Origin: Candidatus Binatia bacterium
Lineage (GTDB): Bacteria > Desulfobacterota > Binatia > UBA12015
Direction: 5' to 3'
NCBI GenBank assembly: GCA_029243485.1
Contig: JAQWRY010000032.1
Coordinates: 118,404 to 182,403 of the forward strand
Length of the DNA: 64,000 nt
The position numbers were made by a program, and so were the translations under genes. The notes below the pieces were generated by a model. The model made no database searches, had not been told where the DNA came from, and was given only the letters and a program-made list of their open reading frames with translations. Below, piece by piece: positions 31,976 through 43,230 of the stretch. How positions within the stretch are numbered: position 1 is the first letter of the stretch; each line of letters opens with the position of its first letter.

Positions 31976-32494
31976 GTGTACGGTTCTACCGCAGATCGAA
32001 TTGACCCCGGCCCCCTCGAGCTCAAAGAGAAGGTCGTTCACATCAACCGCGTCGCGAAGGTCGTCAAGGGCGGCCGTCGCTTCCGGTTTGGAGCTCTCGT
32101 CGTCGTCGGTGACGGGGCGGGACACGTGGGCTTCGGGCTCGGCAAGGCCAAGGAAGTTCCCGAGGCCATCCGCAAGGGCATCGACAAGGCGAAGAAGTCT
32201 CTGGTGAAGGTGCCCCTCAGCGAGGGAACCATCCCCTTCGAGATCGTGGGCCGCTTTGGAGCGGGGCGGGTCATGATGCGCCCGGCCGCGCCGGGTACCG
32301 GCGTCATCGCCGGCGGCGGAGTTCGCGCCGTCGTGGAAGCCGCGGGCGTCCAGGACGTTCTCACGAAGTGTCTCGGATCCAACAACCCGCACAACATGGT
32401 GCGGGCCACTATCACAGCCCTTACCGAGCTTCGCTCGGCCGAGTCCGTTGCGAAGTCGCGCGGCAAAGAAGTGGCTGACCTGAGCGTCATCTGA
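31976..32494 (+). CDS. rpsE: 30S ribosomal protein S5 (uS5)
   Basis: This 172-residue protein at the mRNA entry side affects decoding accuracy and spectinomycin binding. '[19 protein letters not shown]', the second '[20 protein letters not shown]' and '[20 protein letters not shown]' are family markers. The GTG start at 31976 follows AAGGAGCAAGCAC, a strong ribosome-binding site. The spectinomycin loop around 'VVKGGRRF' appears normal. Confidence 0.97.
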   Translation: MYGSTADRIDPGPLELKEKVVHINRVAKVVKGGRRFRFGALVVVGDGAGHVGFGLGKAKEVPEAIRKGIDKAKKSLVKVPLSEGTIPFEIVGRFGAGRVMMRPAAPGTGVIAGGGVRAVVEAAGVQDVLTKCLGSNNPHNMVRATITALTELRSAESVAKSRGKEVADLSVI

Positions 32495-32512
32495 CGCGAG
32501 CGAAACGGAACA

Positions 32513-32773
32513 ATGGCATCTCCCAAGGCACGCAAGAAGAACGAGGTCACTGAGGATCTCGTGCGTCGAATGAGCGCAGCTGAAGGCTCGAGCGACAAAG
32601 AGTATCGCGTTACCCTTCGGGGGAGCGCCATCGGCGGAACGCACCGGCAACGCTCGAGTCTGAAATGCCTTGGGCTCCGCGGGCGTGGTTCGCAGGCCCT
32701 CGTGAAAGACACCCCGCAAGCGCGCGGAAGGATCCGCACGGTTGCCCATCTGATCGCCGTGGAGGAGGTCTGA
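32513..32773 (+). CDS. rpmD: 50S ribosomal protein L30 (uL30) with an N-terminal extension
   Basis: The L30 core begins about residue 29 with '[20 protein letters not shown]' and continues '[20 protein letters not shown]'. The first about 28 residues, basic then acidic, are absent from typical 60-residue L30. No internal ATG or GTG fits better: the nearest in-frame ATG is at about residue 20, without a good ribosome-binding site. rplO starts one base after the stop. Confidence 0.93.
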   Translation: MASPKARKKNEVTEDLVRRMSAAEGSSDKEYRVTLRGSAIGGTHRQRSSLKCLGLRGRGSQALVKDTPQARGRIRTVAHLIAVEEV

Positions 32774-32774
32774 C

Positions 32775-33244
32775 ATGGACCTTTCGAATCTGACTCCCGC
32801 TCCCGGTTCCCGCCGCTCGCGCAAGCGCGTCGGACGCGGACCCGGCTCTGGAAACGGCAAGACCGCCGGTCGTGGCCACAAGGGCCGCAACTCGCGCTCG
32901 GGCTCGGGACGCACGCCCGGCTACGAAGGTGGCCAGATGCCTCTGCGGCGGCGCCTGCCGAAGCGGGGCTTCCACAACCCCTTCCGCAAGGAGCTGCAGG
33001 TCGTGAACCTCGCCGAGTTGCAGAAGTTCGATGCCGACTCGGTCATCGACCCGGCCGCCCTGATCGGCGCACGCCTCGCCCGCAAGGGCGGCATGCAGAT
33101 CAAGATTCTCGGTCAGGGGAAGCTCGACAAGAAGCTCACCGTAAAAGCGCACGCCTTCAGCAAGACGGCCCGCGCGGCCATCGAGGCCGCGGGCGGCACG
33201 GTCGAGGTCGTCGTGGCCAAGCCCGCAACCGGCGAGGTAGCTGG

Positions 33245-33248
<4 letters not shown>
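32775..33248 (+). CDS. rplO: 50S ribosomal protein L15 (uL15)
   Basis: This 157-residue late-assembly protein has a long Gly/Arg-rich tail. '[20 protein letters not shown]', '[20 protein letters not shown]' and '[19 protein letters not shown]' are diagnostic. It ends in a four-base overlap with secY (GTGA), linking ribosome and translocase synthesis as in most bacteria. Confidence 0.97.
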
Positions 33249-34555
<1,307 letters not shown>

Positions 34556-34573
34556 CGATTCGCGAATCACGGA

Positions 34574-35233
34574 ATGGGATCGAACCGATCGCACCTTGTC
34601 CTGTTGGGACCGCCTGGGGCTGGCAAAGGCACTCAGGCAGGGCTGCTGAGCACGGAGCTCAGCATTCCGCATATCTCCACAGGAGACATCCTTCGGGATG
34701 AGGTTCAGCGCGGTTCGGAGCTCGGGATCAAGGCTAAGGAATTGATGGATAAGGGAAATCTTGTGCCCGACGATGTCATGGTAGGCATCGTGCGGGACCG
34801 AATCGGGGGCTCGGATTGTACCTCCGGGTTCATCCTCGATGGATTCCCTCGTTCACTTCCCCAGGCCAGCGGCCTCGAGAACTTCGACGGCGACCTGCCG
34901 GCTCTGCTGGCCGTGAGTCTCGACGTCCCCCTGGGTGAAGTCGTCCGACGCCTTGGGCAGCGACGCACCTGTCGGAAGTGCAAGGCGATGTTCCACAGGA
35001 CGCTCAACCCGCCCAGGGCGGAGGGCATCTGCGACAAGTGTGGCGGCGAGCTCTACCAGCGTGAGGACGACCAGAAGGACGTCATCCAGGCCCGCCTGCG
35101 TGTGTATCAGCGCGAGACCGAGCCGCTGCTCGAGTTCTACCGCAGTCGCGGCGCTCTCGTGGAGGTCGACGGAACCGGTTCTGCGCCGGACGTCTTCAAG
35201 ATGCTTCTCTCAGGCCTCGGAGCGCACTCGTGA
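34574..35233 (+). CDS. adk: Adenylate kinase with a zinc-binding LID
   Basis: This 219-residue enzyme interconverts ATP + AMP and 2 ADP. The P-loop 'GPPGAGKGTQ' spans residues 12-21, the AMP site holds 'STGDILRDEV', and 'DGFPRS' follows at 89-94. The long LID domain has four Cys (133, 136, 153, 156) in the Cys-x2-Cys pattern of zinc-bearing adenylate kinases. That type is common in Gram-positive and deltaproteobacterial-grade bacteria and absent in E. coli. It lies between secY and map, overlapping map by four bases. Confidence 0.97.
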   Translation: MGSNRSHLVLLGPPGAGKGTQAGLLSTELSIPHISTGDILRDEVQRGSELGIKAKELMDKGNLVPDDVMVGIVRDRIGGSDCTSGFILDGFPRSLPQASGLENFDGDLPALLAVSLDVPLGEVVRRLGQRRTCRKCKAMFHRTLNPPRAEGICDKCGGELYQREDDQKDVIQARLRVYQRETEPLLEFYRSRGALVEVDGTGSAPDVFKMLLSGLGAHS

Positions 35234-35991
35234 TCCAGCGGCGAAGTGCAAAGGAACTCGACCTGATCCGCGCGGCTTGCCGCACGGTGGGTGAGATCCT
35301 GGTTCGTCTGTCGGAGAAGGTCCGGCCCGGCATTTCGACTGCCGATCTCGATCGGTTCGCCGAGGAATGGACCCGCGATAGTGGAGCGGTCCCGGCATTC
35401 AAGGGTTACGCCGTCGGCGGGAACGTTTACCCAGCGACTCTGTGCGTCTCGATCAACGAAGAAGTCGTGCACGGTATGCCGTCGTCCAAGCGGATTCTTG
35501 CAGGGGGCGACATCATCGGCCTCGACTTCGGAGTCGTTCGCGAAGGCTACTACGGCGACAGCGCCGTCACGATGGGCGTCGGGAACACGAGTGAGCAGGC
35601 GGACGATCTGATCCGCATCACGCGCGAGTCCCTCGACAAGGGCATCGAGCGGCTGCACGTCGGAAATCGCATCCGCGACGTATCCGAGGCGATCCAGACA
35701 CACGCCGAGGCACATGGTTACGGCGTCGTTCGTGACTTCGTAGGGCACGGTATCGGCCAGCGTCTCCACGAGGAGCCGCAGGTTCCCAACTACGTCGGGC
35801 GTGGGCAGAACCCGCGTCTGAAAGAAGGAATGGTCCTCGCGATCGAACCAATGGTTTGCGAGGGCACGTACGAAGTCGACGTTCTGGACGATGGCTGGAC
35901 AGCCGTTACCCGGGATGGTCGGCTCTCCGCCCATTTTGAGCATTCGGTCGCAGTGACATCCAACGGACCGGAAGTTCTGACCCGGGTCTAG
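35230..35991 (+). CDS. map: Methionine aminopeptidase type I
   Basis: This 253-residue metalloenzyme removes the initiator Met from nascent proteins. The five metal ligands are visible: Asp99 and Asp110, His173, Glu206 and Glu237, with substrate His81 in 'NEEVVHGMP'. No N-terminal zinc finger is present. GTG 35230 overlaps the adk stop (GTGA). infA, often next in this operon, is missing; rpmJ follows after 21 bp. Confidence 0.97.
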   Translation: MIQRRSAKELDLIRAACRTVGEILVRLSEKVRPGISTADLDRFAEEWTRDSGAVPAFKGYAVGGNVYPATLCVSINEEVVHGMPSSKRILAGGDIIGLDFGVVREGYYGDSAVTMGVGNTSEQADDLIRITRESLDKGIERLHVGNRIRDVSEAIQTHAEAHGYGVVRDFVGHGIGQRLHEEPQVPNYVGRGQNPRLKEGMVLAIEPMVCEGTYEVDVLDDGWTAVTRDGRLSAHFEHSVAVTSNGPEVLTRV

Positions 35992-36012
35992 GGCCACTGA
36001 GGGAGTTCGAAA

Positions 36013-36126
36013 GTGAAAGTTCGGCCGTCCGTGAAGAGAATGTGTACCAAGTGCAAAGTCATTCGCCGCAATGGTGTTGTGCGCGTGATCTGTGACAATC
36101 CGCGCCACAAGCAGCGGCAAGGCTGA
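36013..36126 (+). CDS. rpmJ: 50S ribosomal protein L36 (bL36), zinc-binding form
   Basis: This 37-residue protein runs '[18 protein letters not shown]' then '[13 protein letters not shown]', with the Cys-x2-Cys-x12-Cys-x4-His zinc site of the standard form. The GTG start gives the family N-terminus; GGGAGTTCGAAA lies just before it. It is the usual boundary between spc and alpha blocks. Confidence 0.96.
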   Translation: MKVRPSVKRMCTKCKVIRRNGVVRVICDNPRHKQRQG

Positions 36127-36146
36127 GCAGGACTTAAGAGGGATCC

Positions 36147-36524
36147 ATGGCACGTATTTCAGGCGTCGACCTTCCGAGAAACAAACGCATCGAGATCGGT
36201 CTCACGTACATCTTCGGTATTGGGCGCACTCTCGCGACCAAGATTTGCACCGAGGCTGAGGTGGATCGGGGAACCAAGACCGATACGCTCAGCGACGACG
36301 AGATCCAGCGGATCCGTCGCGTGATCGACCAAGACTACAAGGTCGAAGGCGACCTGCGGCGCGAGATCACTTTGAACATCAAGCGCTACGTCGATCTCGG
36401 TTGTTATCGGGGGCTCCGGCATCGCCGGAACCTGCCTGCCCGCGGGCAGCGTACCCACACGAACGCGCGTACCCGCAAGGGCCCGCGGCGCGCCATCGCC
36501 GGCAAGAAGCAGGCACCGAAGTAA
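36147..36524 (+). CDS. rpsM: 30S ribosomal protein S13 (uS13)
   Basis: This 125-residue head protein contacts the 50S and P-site tRNA. '[20 protein letters not shown]' (first residues), the helix-turn '[18 protein letters not shown]' and the tail '[20 protein letters not shown]' are diagnostic. The tail continues '[17 protein letters not shown]'. It opens the alpha block, 20 bp after rpmJ. Confidence 0.97.
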   Translation: MARISGVDLPRNKRIEIGLTYIFGIGRTLATKICTEAEVDRGTKTDTLSDDEIQRIRRVIDQDYKVEGDLRREITLNIKRYVDLGCYRGLRHRRNLPARGQRTHTNARTRKGPRRAIAGKKQAPK

Positions 36525-36542
36525 GCGAGGGAGTAGACCTTC

Positions 36543-37070
36543 ATGTCCAATCCGGAAGATACAGAGCCGACCGCGGCAGCCCCAGAAGAGGGCTCCGAGA
36601 AGGCCCCCGAGACCCCCGCCGCTCCGGCTGCGGCCGATACGCCGCCTGCGGCCGAGGCCGCCGATGCGTCCACCGAGGCTCCGGCCTCGGCGGCACCGAA
36701 ACGCGTCAAGAAGGGCAAGCGCCTCGTTGCCGAGGGGGTGGTCCACATCCACTCGACCTTCAACAACACGATCATTAGCATCACCGATACGACCGGCGGT
36801 GTGGTTTCCTGGGCGAGCGCCGGGTCGGTTGGTTTCAAGGGCTCGCGAAAGGGCACGCCCTTCGCCGCTCAACTCGCAGCCGAGACCGCCGCCAAGAAGG
36901 CCGCCGATCACGGCATGCGCAGTGTTCAGGTTTTGGTGAAGGGACCTGGCGGTGGTCGTGAGCCCGCCCTTCGTTCCTTGCAGCAGGCGGGTTTCGCCGT
37001 CTCGATGATCCGCGACGTGACGCCGATCCCGCACAACGGGTGTCGTCCTCCGAAGCGAAGGAGAGTTTGA
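36543..37070 (+). CDS. rpsK: 30S ribosomal protein S11 (uS11) with a long N-terminal extension
   Basis: The S11 domain (platform, contacts mRNA exit and the E site) starts about residue 55 with '[20 protein letters not shown]', continues '[20 protein letters not shown]' and ends '[18 protein letters not shown]'. About 50 residues rich in Ala, Pro, Glu and Thr precede it; canonical S11 is about 125-130 residues while this is 175. ATG 36543 has GAGGGAGTAGACC before it. No internal start with a good ribosome-binding site was seen, so the extension is probably translated. Confidence 0.94.
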   Translation: MSNPEDTEPTAAAPEEGSEKAPETPAAPAAADTPPAAEAADASTEAPASAAPKRVKKGKRLVAEGVVHIHSTFNNTIISITDTTGGVVSWASAGSVGFKGSRKGTPFAAQLAAETAAKKAADHGMRSVQVLVKGPGGGREPALRSLQQAGFAVSMIRDVTPIPHNGCRPPKRRRV

Positions 37071-37071
37071 G

Positions 37072-37698
37072 GTGGCCAGAAACACCGCATCGGTCTGCCG
37101 GATGTGCCGGCGCGAGGGGATGAAGCTCTTCCTGAAAGGGGAGCGCTGCTTCACCGACAAGTGCGCCATTGAGCGTCGAAATTACCCCCCGGGCCAGCAC
37201 GGCCAGGGGCGTCACAAGTTTTCCGAATATAGTATCCAGCTGCGTGAAAAGCAGAAGGTCAAGCGCATCTACGGTGTGCTCGAGCGACAGTTCCGTCGTT
37301 ACTTCGAGATGGCCGAACGTGGTCGCGGTGTGACCGGCGAGTCCTTGCTGGTCCTGCTCGAGCGGCGTCTCGACAACGCCGTATACCGCATGGGCTTTTC
37401 GAACTCGCGTTCGGAAGCACGTCAGCTGGTTCGTCACGGACACTTCTCCGTGAACGGACGCAAGGTGACGATTCCCTCGTTTCTCGTGAAGCAGGGAGAC
37501 AAGGTCGAAGTGCGCGAGAAGAGCCGCAAGGTCGTGCGAATCGTGGAGTCCCTGGAGCTGTCGCAGCGTCGGGGAGTTCCGGATTGGTTAGAAATGGACC
37601 GTGAGGCGTTCGCCGGCAAAGTGAAGGCGTTCCCGGAGCGGGCCGACCTGACCATGCCGATCAACGAAACGCTGATCGTCGAGTTGTACTCGAAGTAG
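37072..37698 (+). CDS. rpsD: 30S ribosomal protein S4 (uS4), zinc-binding form
   Basis: This 208-residue primary assembly protein is, in E. coli, the alpha-operon repressor. Four N-terminal Cys ('VCRMCRREG' and '[11 protein letters not shown]') mark the zinc-binding type. '[20 protein letters not shown]' and '[19 protein letters not shown]' form the S4 RNA-binding domain. GTG 37072 lies one base after the rpsK stop. A 43-bp gap precedes rpoA. Confidence 0.97.
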   Translation: MARNTASVCRMCRREGMKLFLKGERCFTDKCAIERRNYPPGQHGQGRHKFSEYSIQLREKQKVKRIYGVLERQFRRYFEMAERGRGVTGESLLVLLERRLDNAVYRMGFSNSRSEARQLVRHGHFSVNGRKVTIPSFLVKQGDKVEVREKSRKVVRIVESLELSQRRGVPDWLEMDREAFAGKVKAFPERADLTMPINETLIVELYSK

Positions 37699-37741
37699 TG
37701 GCGACGAGCGTTACGGACCGATTGATCGGGGGGAGTTGAGC

Positions 37742-38776
37742 GTGAACGGTTTTCAATTGAATTGGCGAGATCTCACCAAGCCGCAGCGGCTTGAGATCGA
37801 AGAGAAGTCCCTTACGCCCACCTATGCGAAGTTGGAGTGCGAGCCGCTTGAGCGCGGTTTCGGCACGACCATCGGCAACTCGCTCCGGCGGATCCTCCTC
37901 TCCTCATTGCGAGGTGCGGCGATCACGGCGGTGCGTTTCGAGAACACTCTCCATGAGTTCTCGACCATCAGCGGCGTCACCGAAGATGTCACAGACATCG
38001 TCCTGAACTTGAAGGAGGTTCGCCTCCGTCTCCATGAGGGGTCGGAAGAAGGCCGCGCCACCATCGAAGTGAAGGGTGAAAAGGCGATCACGGCTGCCGA
38101 CATTCAGGGCGGTCCGGAGCTCGAGGTCCTCAACCCGGAGCATCACATTGCGACGGTTGGCAAGGACGCCGATTTCCGCCTCGAACTCACGGTCCGGATG
38201 GGTCGCGGGTACGTGTCGGCTGATCGGAACAAGGACGAGACGGCGCCCGTCGGTACGGTTGCGGTGGACTCGATCTTCTCGCCGATCCGCAAGGTGAACT
38301 TCAACGTCACCAACGCCCGTGTCGGTCAGCGCACCGACTTCGATCGTCTCGTGATGGAGATCTGGACCGACGGCAGCATTCGTCCGGAAGATGCGCTCGC
38401 TTACGCGGCCCGCATTATTCAGGACCAGGTCAGCGTGTTCATCAACTTCGAAGAGCCGGCCGAAGCGAAGCCGGCGGTCGAGGATCAGCAGGCCGTCGAG
38501 CTCAACGAGAACCTGTTCCGCAGTGTCGACGAGCTCGAGCTCTCGGTTCGCTCAGCCAACTGCCTCCAGAACGCTGACCTTCGTTACATCGGTGAGCTGG
38601 TCCAGAAGACCGAAGCCGAGATGCTCAAGACGAAGAACTTCGGACGCAAATCCCTGAACGAGATCAAGGAGCTTCTTGCCGAGATGGGTCTTTCCCTCGG
38701 GATGCGGCTGGAGAACTTCCCCCCGCGCGAAGAGCTCGAGCGGCGTCGGCTCCTTCGAGAGAAGCAAACCGCCTGA
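37742..38776 (+). CDS. rpoA: DNA-directed RNA polymerase subunit alpha
   Basis: This 344-residue protein has an N-domain (about 1-235) that dimerises and scaffolds beta/beta' ('[20 protein letters not shown]') and a C-domain (about 255-330, '[20 protein letters not shown]' to '[17 protein letters not shown]') that binds UP elements and activators. GTG 37742 is six bases after a GGGGGGAG ribosome-binding site; the TTG two codons earlier is too close to it. rplQ follows after 50 bp. Confidence 0.97.
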   Translation: MNGFQLNWRDLTKPQRLEIEEKSLTPTYAKLECEPLERGFGTTIGNSLRRILLSSLRGAAITAVRFENTLHEFSTISGVTEDVTDIVLNLKEVRLRLHEGSEEGRATIEVKGEKAITAADIQGGPELEVLNPEHHIATVGKDADFRLELTVRMGRGYVSADRNKDETAPVGTVAVDSIFSPIRKVNFNVTNARVGQRTDFDRLVMEIWTDGSIRPEDALAYAARIIQDQVSVFINFEEPAEAKPAVEDQQAVELNENLFRSVDELELSVRSANCLQNADLRYIGELVQKTEAEMLKTKNFGRKSLNEIKELLAEMGLSLGMRLENFPPREELERRRLLREKQTA

Positions 38777-38826
38777 TCGGCGGGAGAGGTCTGCAGCGAA
38801 ATCGGCTGCGGAGACGGTCCTAAGAC

Positions 38827-39261
38827 ATGCGACACCAGAAGGCAGGAAGAAAACTCGGTCGGTCAGCGTCCCATCGTTTGGCGCTGTACCGGAACCTCGT
38901 TCGTGAGCTGTTGGCTCGCGATCGGATCGAAACGACCGATGAGAAGGCCAAAGAGATCCGTCGTTACGCGGATCGGATGGTCACGCTGGGCAAGTCGGGG
39001 ACCCTTGCGGCCCGTCGGCGAGCCATTGCCTTCCTGCGCGATCCCAAGGTCGTTGGGCGCCTCTTCTCGGAAGTCGCCCCGCGATTCGCGGACCGTCCGG
39101 GCGGTTACACGCGCGTGGTGAAGCTCGGCACCCGGGTTGGTGATGCGGCGAAGCTGTCGATGATCGAGCTCACGGGCACCTCTGAGACCGTCGAATCCGA
39201 CAAGAAGCGCAAGCGCAGCCGCCGTACGAAGAAGGCGCCCGCCGAAGCCGAAGCCGAATAG
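38827..39261 (+). CDS. rplQ: 50S ribosomal protein L17 (bL17)
   Basis: The conserved domain of this 144-residue protein is '[20 protein letters not shown]' then '[20 protein letters not shown]' and '[20 protein letters not shown]'. The last about 25 residues are a Lys/Arg then Glu/Ala-rich tail. It is the last ribosomal gene of the super-cluster. The 87-bp gap before argS holds a hairpin (39289-39310) without a T-run, so the end of transcription is unclear. Confidence 0.97.
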   Translation: MRHQKAGRKLGRSASHRLALYRNLVRELLARDRIETTDEKAKEIRRYADRMVTLGKSGTLAARRRAIAFLRDPKVVGRLFSEVAPRFADRPGGYTRVVKLGTRVGDAAKLSMIELTGTSETVESDKKRKRSRRTKKAPAEAEAE

Positions 39262-39288
39262 GGTCCCCTTGCTACACACCCGTGGTAA

Positions 39289-39310
39289 CGGCGGAATTGA
39301 AACTCCGTCG
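39289..39310 (+). terminator. Hairpin after the alpha block (weak terminator candidate)
   Basis: CGGCGGA (39289-39295) pairs with TCCGTCG (39304-39310), with one G-T pair, around an eight-base loop. Flanking ACCCG.../...CGGGT sequence could extend the stem. There is no T-run, so it may be only a partial stop or an mRNA end-protecting structure between rplQ and argS. Confidence 0.25.
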
Positions 39311-39348
39311 GGAACCGGGTAGCGACAGGGCGTGGCGGTGGCGCAGCG

Positions 39349-41007
39349 ATGAAGGATCGCATCGAGGAAGTTCTCGAGCGGAGTCTGGCTGCGGCGCGTG
39401 ACGCCGGGGTGCTGTCCTCGGATAGCGCCGCTGCGGGGACGCTGGAGGTTCCGAAGGATCGCTCCCATGGAGATCTGGCGACCAACGTCGCCCTCACCAT
39501 GGCGAAGGCGGAGCGCAAGGCGCCGCGTGCGATTGCGGAGGCGCTCATCGCGCATCTGGACGACCCCGATGGCTTAGTCGAATCGACCGAGATCGCCGGG
39601 CCGGGCTTCTTGAACTTTCGGCTGAGCCCCCGCTTCTGGCAAAGCGAACTCGCCGGACTTGCCGAAAAGGCGGATCTGGGCGTAGCGACCTTCGGCGCCG
39701 GCAAGCGGGTACAGGTGGAGTTCGTTTCCGCGAACCCGACCGGCCCACTCACCGTGGGGCACGGACGCAACGCCGTTCTAGGAGACACGGTCGCCCGGCT
39801 TCTCTCGGGAACCGGGCACGACGTCGAGCGCGAGTACTACTTCAACAACGCGGGTCGGCAGATGAAGGTGCTCGGTACCTCGGTTGAGGCCCGCTACCTG
39901 GAAGAGATCGGACGCCCCGCAGAGTTCCCCGACGATGGCTACCAGGGCGACTACATTCGCGAGATCGCGCACGGCCTGGTGGAGGAACAAGGCGAAGGCC
40001 TGGCGGACCACGAAGGAACAGCGTTCCGCGACGCGGCGGAGCAGGCCATCTTCAAGGAGATCCGCCGGACGCAGGACCGCCTCGGTGTGGTCTTCGACAA
40101 CTACTTCAACGAGGACACGCTCTACTCGTCGAAGTCCATCGAGAAGGTACTCGAGGCGCTCGAGGCAAAGGGCCTGGTCGATCGTCGCGAGGGCGCGGTT
40201 TGGTTGCGCGGCGAGAAGGTTGGTCTCGAGAAAGACCGCGTTCTCGTAAAGAGCAGCGGCGAGCCGGCATATCGTCTCCCGGATATCGCGTATCACCAGA
40301 ACAAGCTCGAGCGCGGCTTCGATCAAGTCGTGGTGGTGCTGGGTGCCGACCACATCGAGGAGAGCCGCGAGGTCACGTCCGCTCTGGCAGCTCTGGGGTA
40401 CGATGCCGCGCGCGTCCGCCCGGTGATTTACCAGTTCGTCACGCTCACCCGCGATGGGGAGCAGGTGAAGATGTCGACTCGCCGGGCCGAGTTCGTCACC
40501 CTCGACGACCTTCTCGACGAGGTGGGGATTGACGCCGTTCGCTTCTTCTTCCTGTCGCGGAAATCGGACAGTCACCTCGAGTTCGATCTCGAACTGGCGC
40601 AGAAGCGCTCGACCGACAATCCGGTCTATTACGTCCAGTACGCGCACGCGCGCGTCGCGAACCTCTTTGCCAAAGCGAAGGAGGAGGGGGTCGACGCGCC
40701 CTCGGGGACTCCGGCCACAGGCGACCTCGCGGCCCTGACGGATCCGGATGACTTCGAACTGATCGGGCAGGCGGCTGCGTACGCTGAGGTCGTCGGTCAG
40801 GCGGCGCGCGAGCTCGAGCCCCATCGCGTCGTTTTCTACCTGCAGGACCTCGCAGCGACATTGCACCGTTATTACAACCGACACCGCATCCTGGGCGACG
40901 AGGCCCCGGATCGCGTTCGCGCACGCTTGGCGCTGTTGGGTGTCGTCCAGAAGGTGCTCGCGGCGGGGCTGTCCCTATTGGGCGTGAGCGCGCCGGAGCG
41001 GATGTAG
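39349..41007 (+). CDS. argS: Arginyl-tRNA synthetase
   Basis: This 552-residue class I synthetase charges tRNA-Arg. The N-terminal Add-1 domain (about 1-110) precedes 'FVSANPTGPLTVGHGRNAVL', with the HIGH-equivalent 'VGHGRN' at about 136-141. The KMSKS-equivalent is 'KMSTR' at 374-378, and the C-terminal anticodon-binding DALR domain includes 'ATLHRYYNRHRILGD'. ATG 39349 fits. The SPOR gene begins 3 bp after the stop; argS beside a SPOR-domain gene is a recurrent arrangement. Confidence 0.96.
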   Translation: MKDRIEEVLERSLAAARDAGVLSSDSAAAGTLEVPKDRSHGDLATNVALTMAKAERKAPRAIAEALIAHLDDPDGLVESTEIAGPGFLNFRLSPRFWQSELAGLAEKADLGVATFGAGKRVQVEFVSANPTGPLTVGHGRNAVLGDTVARLLSGTGHDVEREYYFNNAGRQMKVLGTSVEARYLEEIGRPAEFPDDGYQGDYIREIAHGLVEEQGEGLADHEGTAFRDAAEQAIFKEIRRTQDRLGVVFDNYFNEDTLYSSKSIEKVLEALEAKGLVDRREGAVWLRGEKVGLEKDRVLVKSSGEPAYRLPDIAYHQNKLERGFDQVVVVLGADHIEESREVTSALAALGYDAARVRPVIYQFVTLTRDGEQVKMSTRRAEFVTLDDLLDEVGIDAVRFFFLSRKSDSHLEFDLELAQKRSTDNPVYYVQYAHARVANLFAKAKEEGVDAPSGTPATGDLAALTDPDDFELIGQAAAYAEVVGQAARELEPHRVVFYLQDLAATLHRYYNRHRILGDEAPDRVRARLALLGVVQKVLAAGLSLLGVSAPERM

Positions 41008-41010
41008 ATC

Positions 41011-41718
41011 ATGGCCGGGGGCTCGCGTCGTTTCGAATTCGGATGGTTGGAAGTCTTCGGGCTGATCCTCGTTTTTGCGGGCGGCTCCGTCGTCGTCTTC
41101 TTCCTCGGCGTGTTCGTCGGGAAGGGGCTGCAGGAAAGCCGCCTCGCGCGTGAGGAGCGTGTGGTGCGACTCCCGATCGATCCGGTCGCCGCAAGCGCGC
41201 CGACCGCTTCTCGTCGCGCCGTCCCGCCGCCGCGGCGAGGCGAGGCTGTTCCCCGGCCGAAGCCGGTGCCGACGTCCGTGTTTCAGTTGGCGGTGCGCCC
41301 GGCTCCGTCGCCGACGGTGATTGCATTCCGTCCCTCTCCGGTTGTTCCCACGGCCGCGCCGAGGCCGACGGAGCCTCCGGTCGTCGTTCGGCCGACCCCT
41401 TCGCCGGCGCCGGTGCAGGTCGCGGTCATTCCGACGGCGAGTCCGCGCGCGAAGGCACGCCCGGCCTTGATGGGGAGTTCGCGCGGGAAATGGAGCGTTC
41501 AGGTGAACGCGACGAAGGACGCGTACACGGCTCGGAAGATCGTCCAGGATCTGAGGCGGCGCGGCTACAATGCCTACGCCGTCGAGGTACAACTGCGCGG
41601 AGAGCTTTGGTACCGGGTGCGGGTCGGTAGGTTCCCGACCATGCAGGACGCGACCTCCATGGTCGTGCGTCTGAAGAACACGGAGCGTTATACCCGCGCG
41701 TTCCTGGTCGAAGAGTGA
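41011..41718 (+). CDS. Membrane-anchored SPOR-domain protein
   Basis: This 235-residue protein has one N-terminal transmembrane helix (about 14-37, 'EVFGLILVFAGGSVVVFFLG'). A Pro/Ala/Arg-rich periplasmic linker (about 55-160, with repeated 'PTP/PSP' turns) and a C-terminal SPOR domain (about 163-235, 'WSVQVNATKDAYTARKIVQD', 'RGYNAYAVEVQLRGELWYRV') follow. SPOR domains bind denuded peptidoglycan at division sites, so a cell-division or envelope role is likely. It lies 3 bp after argS and 3 bp before trpE, suggesting co-transcription with the trp genes. Confidence 0.88.
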   Translation: MAGGSRRFEFGWLEVFGLILVFAGGSVVVFFLGVFVGKGLQESRLAREERVVRLPIDPVAASAPTASRRAVPPPRRGEAVPRPKPVPTSVFQLAVRPAPSPTVIAFRPSPVVPTAAPRPTEPPVVVRPTPSPAPVQVAVIPTASPRAKARPALMGSSRGKWSVQVNATKDAYTARKIVQDLRRRGYNAYAVEVQLRGELWYRVRVGRFPTMQDATSMVVRLKNTERYTRAFLVEE

Positions 41719-41721
41719 TCC

Positions 41722-43230
41722 GTGCACATTCTTCCGACGACGGCGCAATTCGGTCGGCTGGCCGAAGACGCCACGCATGTTCCCGTTTGGGGTGAGCTCC
41801 TCGCGGATCGCGACACGCCGGTCACCGCCTTTCGGAAGGTGCACCGGGGCACCCACGGCTGCCTCCTCGAGAGCGCCGAAGGGGGCGAGCGGTGGGGCCG
41901 CTTCAGCTACATCGCCACCGATCCGGCGGCGGTGATCGAGGCGCGCGGACGCCACGTCCATATTGAATGGCGCGATGGTCGTGTGGTGGATCACGAGGAC
42001 GTCGATCCGCTGTCCTTCCTGCGAGACTTGCTGGGGCAGTATCGTGTCGCCACGGTGCCGGGGCTGCCTAGGCTGACCGGGGGACTGGTCGGTTATCTGT
42101 CCTACGACGCCGTTCGTTGGATCGAGCGTCTGCCGAACCCGCCGCCGGATGACCTCGGTCTGCCGGATATGGTGTTCCTGCTGGTCGACACGGTCGTGGT
42201 GTTCGACAATCGCGAGCAGAAGGTTCTCCTGGTTTCGCATGCGGAGGTGAGCGACCCGAAGCGGCGCGATGCGGGATATCGGGCGGCGGTCGCGCGCGTC
42301 GAGGAGTTGGCGACGCGGCTGGATGCGACGACGCCGGATCTCCCGGCTCGCTTCCAGCTCGCGGAACCCCGTAAGTCGGAATCGACGCTCACGCCGGAGG
42401 GCTACAAGAAGCTCGTCGAGGACGCGAAGGAGTACATCCGAGCGGGTGACATCATTCAGGTGGTGCTCTCCCAGCGGTTCTCGCATGAGACGACCGCGAC
42501 ACCGTTCGACGTCTACCGTTGTTTGCGAGCCATCAATCCGTCGCCCTATCTGACGCACCTCGAGCTCGGTGACACGGCCATCGTGAGCGCGTCTCCCGAG
42601 GTTCTGGTGCGACTCGAGGACGACCGGATGATGGTTCGGCCCATCGCCGGTACGCGGCCTCGCGCGGCCTCGCCCGAGGAGGACGATCGACTCGCAGAGT
42701 CGCTGCTCGCTGATCCGAAGGAGCGTGCCGAGCACGTCATGTTGCTCGACCTCGGTCGAAACGACGTCGGGCGCGTGGCGTTGCCGGGTACCGTGAAGGT
42801 GACCGAGAGTTTCGTGATCGAGCGCTACTCGCACGTGATGCACATCGTTTCGAATGTCGAGGGTCGCGTCGCCGCCGGCTTCGATGCGTTCGACGCATTT
42901 CGGGCTGCCTTCCCGGCCGGCACGCTCTCGGGCGCGCCGAAGGTCCGGGCGATGGAGATCATCGACGAGTTCGAGCCATGTCGACGTGGAATCTACGGCG
43001 GCGCGATCGGCTACTTCGGGTTCTCCGGCTCGATGGACATGGCGATCACGATCCGGACGGCCTTGATGAAGGATGGGAAAGTCCACGTCCAGGCGGGAGC
43101 AGGAATCGTTGCCGACTCCGATCCCCAAAGCGAGCACGAGGAGTGCGAGCGGAAGGCGCAGGCGGTTCTCACGGCAGCGGCGATGGCCGAGAAGTTTGCC
43201 GAGTTCGAGGACGAGGAGTCGAGCGAATGA
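41722..43230 (+). CDS. trpE: Anthranilate synthase component I
   Basis: This 502-residue enzyme converts chorismate to anthranilate with ammonia from TrpG. The N-domain carries the tryptophan feedback motif 'LLES' (about residue 50, '[20 protein letters not shown]'), so it is probably inhibited by tryptophan. The catalytic half has '[20 protein letters not shown]', '[11 protein letters not shown]' and '[17 protein letters not shown]'. GTG 41722 follows the SPOR gene. Its stop overlaps trpG (ATGA). No leader peptide with Trp codons fits upstream, so classical attenuation at this point is unlikely. Confidence 0.95.
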   Translation: MHILPTTAQFGRLAEDATHVPVWGELLADRDTPVTAFRKVHRGTHGCLLESAEGGERWGRFSYIATDPAAVIEARGRHVHIEWRDGRVVDHEDVDPLSFLRDLLGQYRVATVPGLPRLTGGLVGYLSYDAVRWIERLPNPPPDDLGLPDMVFLLVDTVVVFDNREQKVLLVSHAEVSDPKRRDAGYRAAVARVEELATRLDATTPDLPARFQLAEPRKSESTLTPEGYKKLVEDAKEYIRAGDIIQVVLSQRFSHETTATPFDVYRCLRAINPSPYLTHLELGDTAIVSASPEVLVRLEDDRMMVRPIAGTRPRAASPEEDDRLAESLLADPKERAEHVMLLDLGRNDVGRVALPGTVKVTESFVIERYSHVMHIVSNVEGRVAAGFDAFDAFRAAFPAGTLSGAPKVRAMEIIDEFEPCRRGIYGGAIGYFGFSGSMDMAITIRTALMKDGKVHVQAGAGIVADSDPQSEHEECERKAQAVLTAAAMAEKFAEFEDEESSE

